From Roseateles noduli (lineage in GTDB: Bacteria; Pseudomonadota; Gammaproteobacteria; Burkholderiales; Burkholderiaceae_C): DNA of 64,000 nt. Location of the stretch: positions 558,001 to 622,000 of the forward strand of contig NIOE01000002.1 of assembly GCA_002205125.1 (NCBI GenBank). Reading direction: 5' to 3'. The notes under the pieces were generated by a model. That model worked only from the letters and a program-made list of their open reading frames with translations, searched no databases and was not told where the DNA came from. Both the position numbers and the translations under genes were made by a program. Shown piece by piece: positions 61,963 to 64,000 of this stretch. Positions within the stretch are counted from its first letter, which is position 1. Each line of letters opens with the position of its first letter.

Positions 61963-62490
61963 TCACTGGATCACGCCGCAGGCGATGCGTGCGCCGCCAC
62001 CGCCCAACGGGGCGGGGTGGTCGGCGTGGTTGTCGCCGCCCGCGTGAACCATCAGCGCGTGTCCCTTCACGTCCGCCAGCTTCAGGCGCGGTGCGAGCAC
62101 GGGTTGCGTCGCTTCACCTTCCCCGTTGACGAACATCGGCGGGAGATCGCCCAGGTGGCCGTCGCCCCAGGGTTCACCGTGCTTGCCCGACTTCTTCGGA
62201 TCGAAATGTCCACCGGCCGCTTCGGCGGGGGAGGGCTTGCCGTCCTTGTCGGCGGCCGCGCAGGACGGGTTCGCGTGCACGTGGAAACCATGCAGGCCGG
62301 GCGGCAGGCCGGTGAGCTTGGGCGTGAACACGAGGCCGTATTTCGTGTCCTCCATCGTGACGGTGCCGACCGGGCCGGCCTCGCCTTGCGGCGTGGCGAC
62401 CTTCAAGGTCACGGTGGCTTCGGCGGCGAGCGCGGCGGTCACGGGCAGGCAGGCCATCAGCGCGGCGGCCAGCAAGGGGCGAAGGGTCAT
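61963..62490 (-). CDS. sodC: Cu/Zn superoxide dismutase, periplasmic
   Basis: A 175-residue SodC. The signal peptide is [20 protein letters not shown] followed by LAAEA. Copper ligands appear in [12 protein letters not shown], zinc ligands in [25 protein letters not shown], the electrostatic and copper end in [13 protein letters not shown], and the conserved disulfide joins Cys in NPSC to Cys in [11 protein letters not shown]. It removes superoxide in the periplasm. AGGAGAC lies before the ATG. It stands alone, convergent with the MauE-fusion gene. Confidence 0.96.
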   Translation of the reverse strand: MTLRPLLAAALMACLPVTAALAAEATVTLKVATPQGEAGPVGTVTMEDTKYGLVFTPKLTGLPPGLHGFHVHANPSCAAADKDGKPSPAEAAGGHFDPKKSGKHGEPWGDGHLGDLPPMFVNGEGEATQPVLAPRLKLADVKGHALMVHAGGDNHADHPAPLGGGGARIACGVIQ

Positions 62491-62555
62491 GCGAGTCTCC
62501 TGACTTGGGGGTGTGGACGGACGGCAATCCGCATGCCCCCATCAGGACGACCTCG

Positions 62556-63182
62556 TCAGCGCGACACGATCAGGCGCAGCCCCAGCGCGACGAACACGGC
62601 GCCGGCGATGCGGTCCAGCCAGAGTCCCGCGCGCGGCTTGCGCTGCAGCCATTGGCCGATCGCGCCGGCGAAGTAGCCCAGCAGGCCGAATAGCACGGCC
62701 GCCTGCAGCGTGAAGGTCAGTCCGAGCAGGGCGGTCTGCGCGGCCACGTGTCCCTGCGCCGGCACGACGAACTGCGGCAGGAAGGACAGGAAGAACAGCA
62801 CGACCTTCGGATTGATCGCGTTGGCGAAGACGCCCTTGAAGAACAGGCGGGAGAGCGAGTCCTCGACCTGCGAGGCGTCGCCGACCGTGGCGCCGCCGCG
62901 GCTGCGCAACGCCTTGATGCCGAGCCAGATCAGGTACAGCCCGCCGCAGACCTTGAGCGCCGTGAAGGCGACCGGCGAGGCCGCGATCAGCGCGCTGACG
63001 CCGATGGCGGCCAGCACCGTGTGGCTCAGGCATCCCAGCGCGCATCCGAGCCCGAACGCCATGCCGTGCCGACGTCCCTTGGACACGCCCATGCCCAGCA
63101 CCATCAGGTTGTCGGGACCCGGCGACGCGGTGATCAGCGTGGCGGCGAGCAGGAAACCGAAGAATTGTTCGAAGGTCAGCAT
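62556..63182 (-). CDS. LysE/RhtB-family amino-acid exporter
   Basis: A 208-residue membrane protein with six hydrophobic helices. The family signature is ASPGPDNLMVLGMGVSKGRR HG near residues 19-40, with GLYLIWLGIKALRSR in the fourth helix. Members export amino acids such as lysine, threonine or homoserine lactone; the specific substrate cannot be told. It lies 65 bases upstream of sodC on the same strand, but the gap and own start suggest separate control. Confidence 0.92.
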   Translation of the reverse strand: MLTFEQFFGFLLAATLITASPGPDNLMVLGMGVSKGRRHGMAFGLGCALGCLSHTVLAAIGVSALIAASPVAFTALKVCGGLYLIWLGIKALRSRGGATVGDASQVEDSLSRLFFKGVFANAINPKVVLFFLSFLPQFVVPAQGHVAAQTALLGLTFTLQAAVLFGLLGYFAGAIGQWLQRKPRAGLWLDRIAGAVFVALGLRLIVSR

Positions 63183-63238
63183 GGGGCGGGATGATAGGCC
63201 GCCCGGGCGCCTTCGCCGATGCGAGCCCGCGGGCCCGG

Positions 63239-63273
63239 AAAAGCAAACGGGCCTCGATCACTCGAGGCCCGTT
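63239..63273 (-). terminator. terminator after tRNA-Ser
   Basis: A perfect 12-bp stem (63246-63257/63262-63273) with loop TCAC, followed on the minus strand by TTTGCTTTT-like bases. It lies 13 bases beyond the tRNA 3' end. Confidence 0.82.
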
Positions 63274-63285
63274 GTGCTGGAAGTC

Positions 63286-63376
63286 TGGCGGAGAGAGAGG
63301 GATTCGAACCCTCGGTAGGCTATTAACCTACACACGCTTTCCAGGCGTGCGACTTAAACCGCTCATCCATCTCTCC
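63286..63376 (-). tRNA. tRNA-Ser(GGA)
   Basis: A 91-base tRNA with encoded CCA. The acceptor stem GGAGAGA pairs with TCTCTCC; the anticodon loop CTGGAAA carries GGA; the long variable arm (GTAGGTTAATAGCCTAC) is typical of tRNA-Ser; the T-loop reads GGTTCGAATCC. All arms close without mismatch. Confidence 0.96.
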
Positions 63377-63478
63377 GAAGCCCGCCATCATAGCGCAGTT
63401 TTTCTGCTCTGAATGAAAGTTGCGGGGGTCGTTGCCACAGAGGCGGAAGAGGGCGCCGACCGGGCGCCCACCTGGACC

Positions 63479-64000
63479 TCAGCGACCCGGCTGGATCACC
63501 TTGTCGCTCTTGATCAGCGCCATCGCCGTGCCGATCAGGCCGGAGACCTCGCTCATGTTGGCCGGCACGATCATGGTGTTGTTCTTCTGGGCGAGCTGCG
63601 AGAAGGCCTCGACCGCCTTCTCCGCGACCTTCAGCTGCACCGCGTCGCTGCCGCCGGGCTGCTGGATCGCCGCGGCGACCTTGCGGATCGCCTCGGCGCT
63701 CGCCTCCGCCACGGACAGGATGGCCGCGGCCTCGCCCTGCGCCTTGTTGATCTCGGCCTGCTTCTCGCCCTCGGAGCGGGCGATCGCGGCCTCGCGCTCG
63801 CCCGTCGCGATGTTGATCTGCTCCTGGCGACGGCCTTCCGAGGCCGCGATCAGCGCGCGCTTCTCGCGCTCCGCCGTGATCTGCGCCTGCATCGAGCGCA
63901 GGATCTCCGCCGGCGGCGTCAGGTCCTTGATCTCGTAACGCAGCACCTTCACACCCCAGTTCAGCGCGGCCTCGTCCAGCGCCTGGACGACCGAGCTGTT
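63479..64000 (-). CDS. SPFH/band-7 (stomatin-like, QmcA/paraslipin) protein, partial
   Basis: The frame enters from the right edge (NSSVVQALDEAALNWGVKVL), so only the C-terminal 173 residues are seen. LDEAALNWGVKVLRYEIKDL and PPAEILRSMQAQITAEREKR are typical of the SPFH domain end, followed by a long Ala/Glu coiled coil (EAAIARSEGEKQAEINKAQG) and NNTMIVPANMSEVSGLIGTA, as in stomatin-like paraslipins. These are membrane-anchored scaffold proteins, often paired with an NfeD protease-like gene. A GTG at 63952 is internal, not the start. Confidence 0.9.
   Translation of the reverse strand, partial: NSSVVQALDEAALNWGVKVLRYEIKDLTPPAEILRSMQAQITAEREKRALIAASEGRRQEQINIATGEREAAIARSEGEKQAEINKAQGEAAAILSVAEASAEAIRKVAAAIQQPGGSDAVQLKVAEKAVEAFSQLAQKNNTMIVPANMSEVSGLIGTAMALIKSDKVIQPGR

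Overview
The window is a high-GC chromosomal segment (sample lines in the core count about 75% G+C) with very dense, overlapping genes. The gene families point to a betaproteobacterium of the order Burkholderiales, of the Roseateles/Mitsuaria/Rubrivivax kind. This rests on the complete exosortase A (XrtA/EpsH) exopolysaccharide locus with its usual satellite genes, on PEP-CTERM proteins, and on general gene style; no rRNA is present to fix the genus.

Layout. 1-154 is the tail of a TolC-like outer-membrane channel. 349-1308 (minus) is a PEP-CTERM protein with a near-consensus sigma-54 promoter. 1726-2607 is an orphan ThiF/E1-like adenylyltransferase. 2908-21927 is one long plus-strand operon: export lipoprotein, chain-length protein, tyrosine autokinase, outer-membrane barrel, AAA ATPase, deacetylase, FemAB-like protein, glycosyltransferases, exosortase A fused to EpsI, glutamine amidotransferase, O-ligase and a second deacetylase. 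22083-24634 holds two tandem paralogous AAA-type ATPases of visibly lower GC. 24642-28937 holds an asparagine-synthetase-like protein without the glutaminase nucleophile, divergent from a glycosyltransferase and a WbsX-like protein. 28940-38812 is a nine-gene minus-strand operon (acyl carrier protein, two exosortase-associated hydrolases, DegT aminotransferase, glycosyltransferases, flippase, acetyltransferase). It diverges from 38931-42870 (acyl-AMP ligase, PLP decarboxylase, acyltransferase 3).

The second part is less uniform: an SGNH esterase-like protein (43032), two tandem two-lobed retropepsin-like proteases, one with TPRs (43952-46951), a GAF protein preceded by two palindromes exactly 30 bp apart, a nucleotidyltransferase, and a giant cyclic beta-1,2-glucan synthase (48522-57395) translationally coupled to a 79-residue membrane peptide. 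Then come a second PEP-CTERM protein and a three-gene cassette (58856-61867): beta-rich protein, cysteine-rich twin-arginine protein with a phospholipase-A2-like CCxxHDxC motif, and a MauE-thioredoxin fusion. The end carries Cu/Zn superoxide dismutase, a LysE exporter, tRNA-Ser(GGA) and a partial SPFH/band-7 protein.

How it works together. The Wza-like lipoprotein, Wzz-like protein, kinase and beta-barrel would assemble and export a polysaccharide made by the many glycosyltransferases, acetylated and deacetylated by accessory enzymes, and XrtA would process PEP-CTERM proteins such as those at 349 and 58117. The ACP/ligase/decarboxylase/hydrolase module is a recurring partner of XrtA loci with unknown product. 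A priming glycosyltransferase and the PrsK/PrsR regulators are not in this window. The strongest candidates for undescribed biology are the cysteine-rich/MauE-thioredoxin cassette and the tandem ATPase pair.
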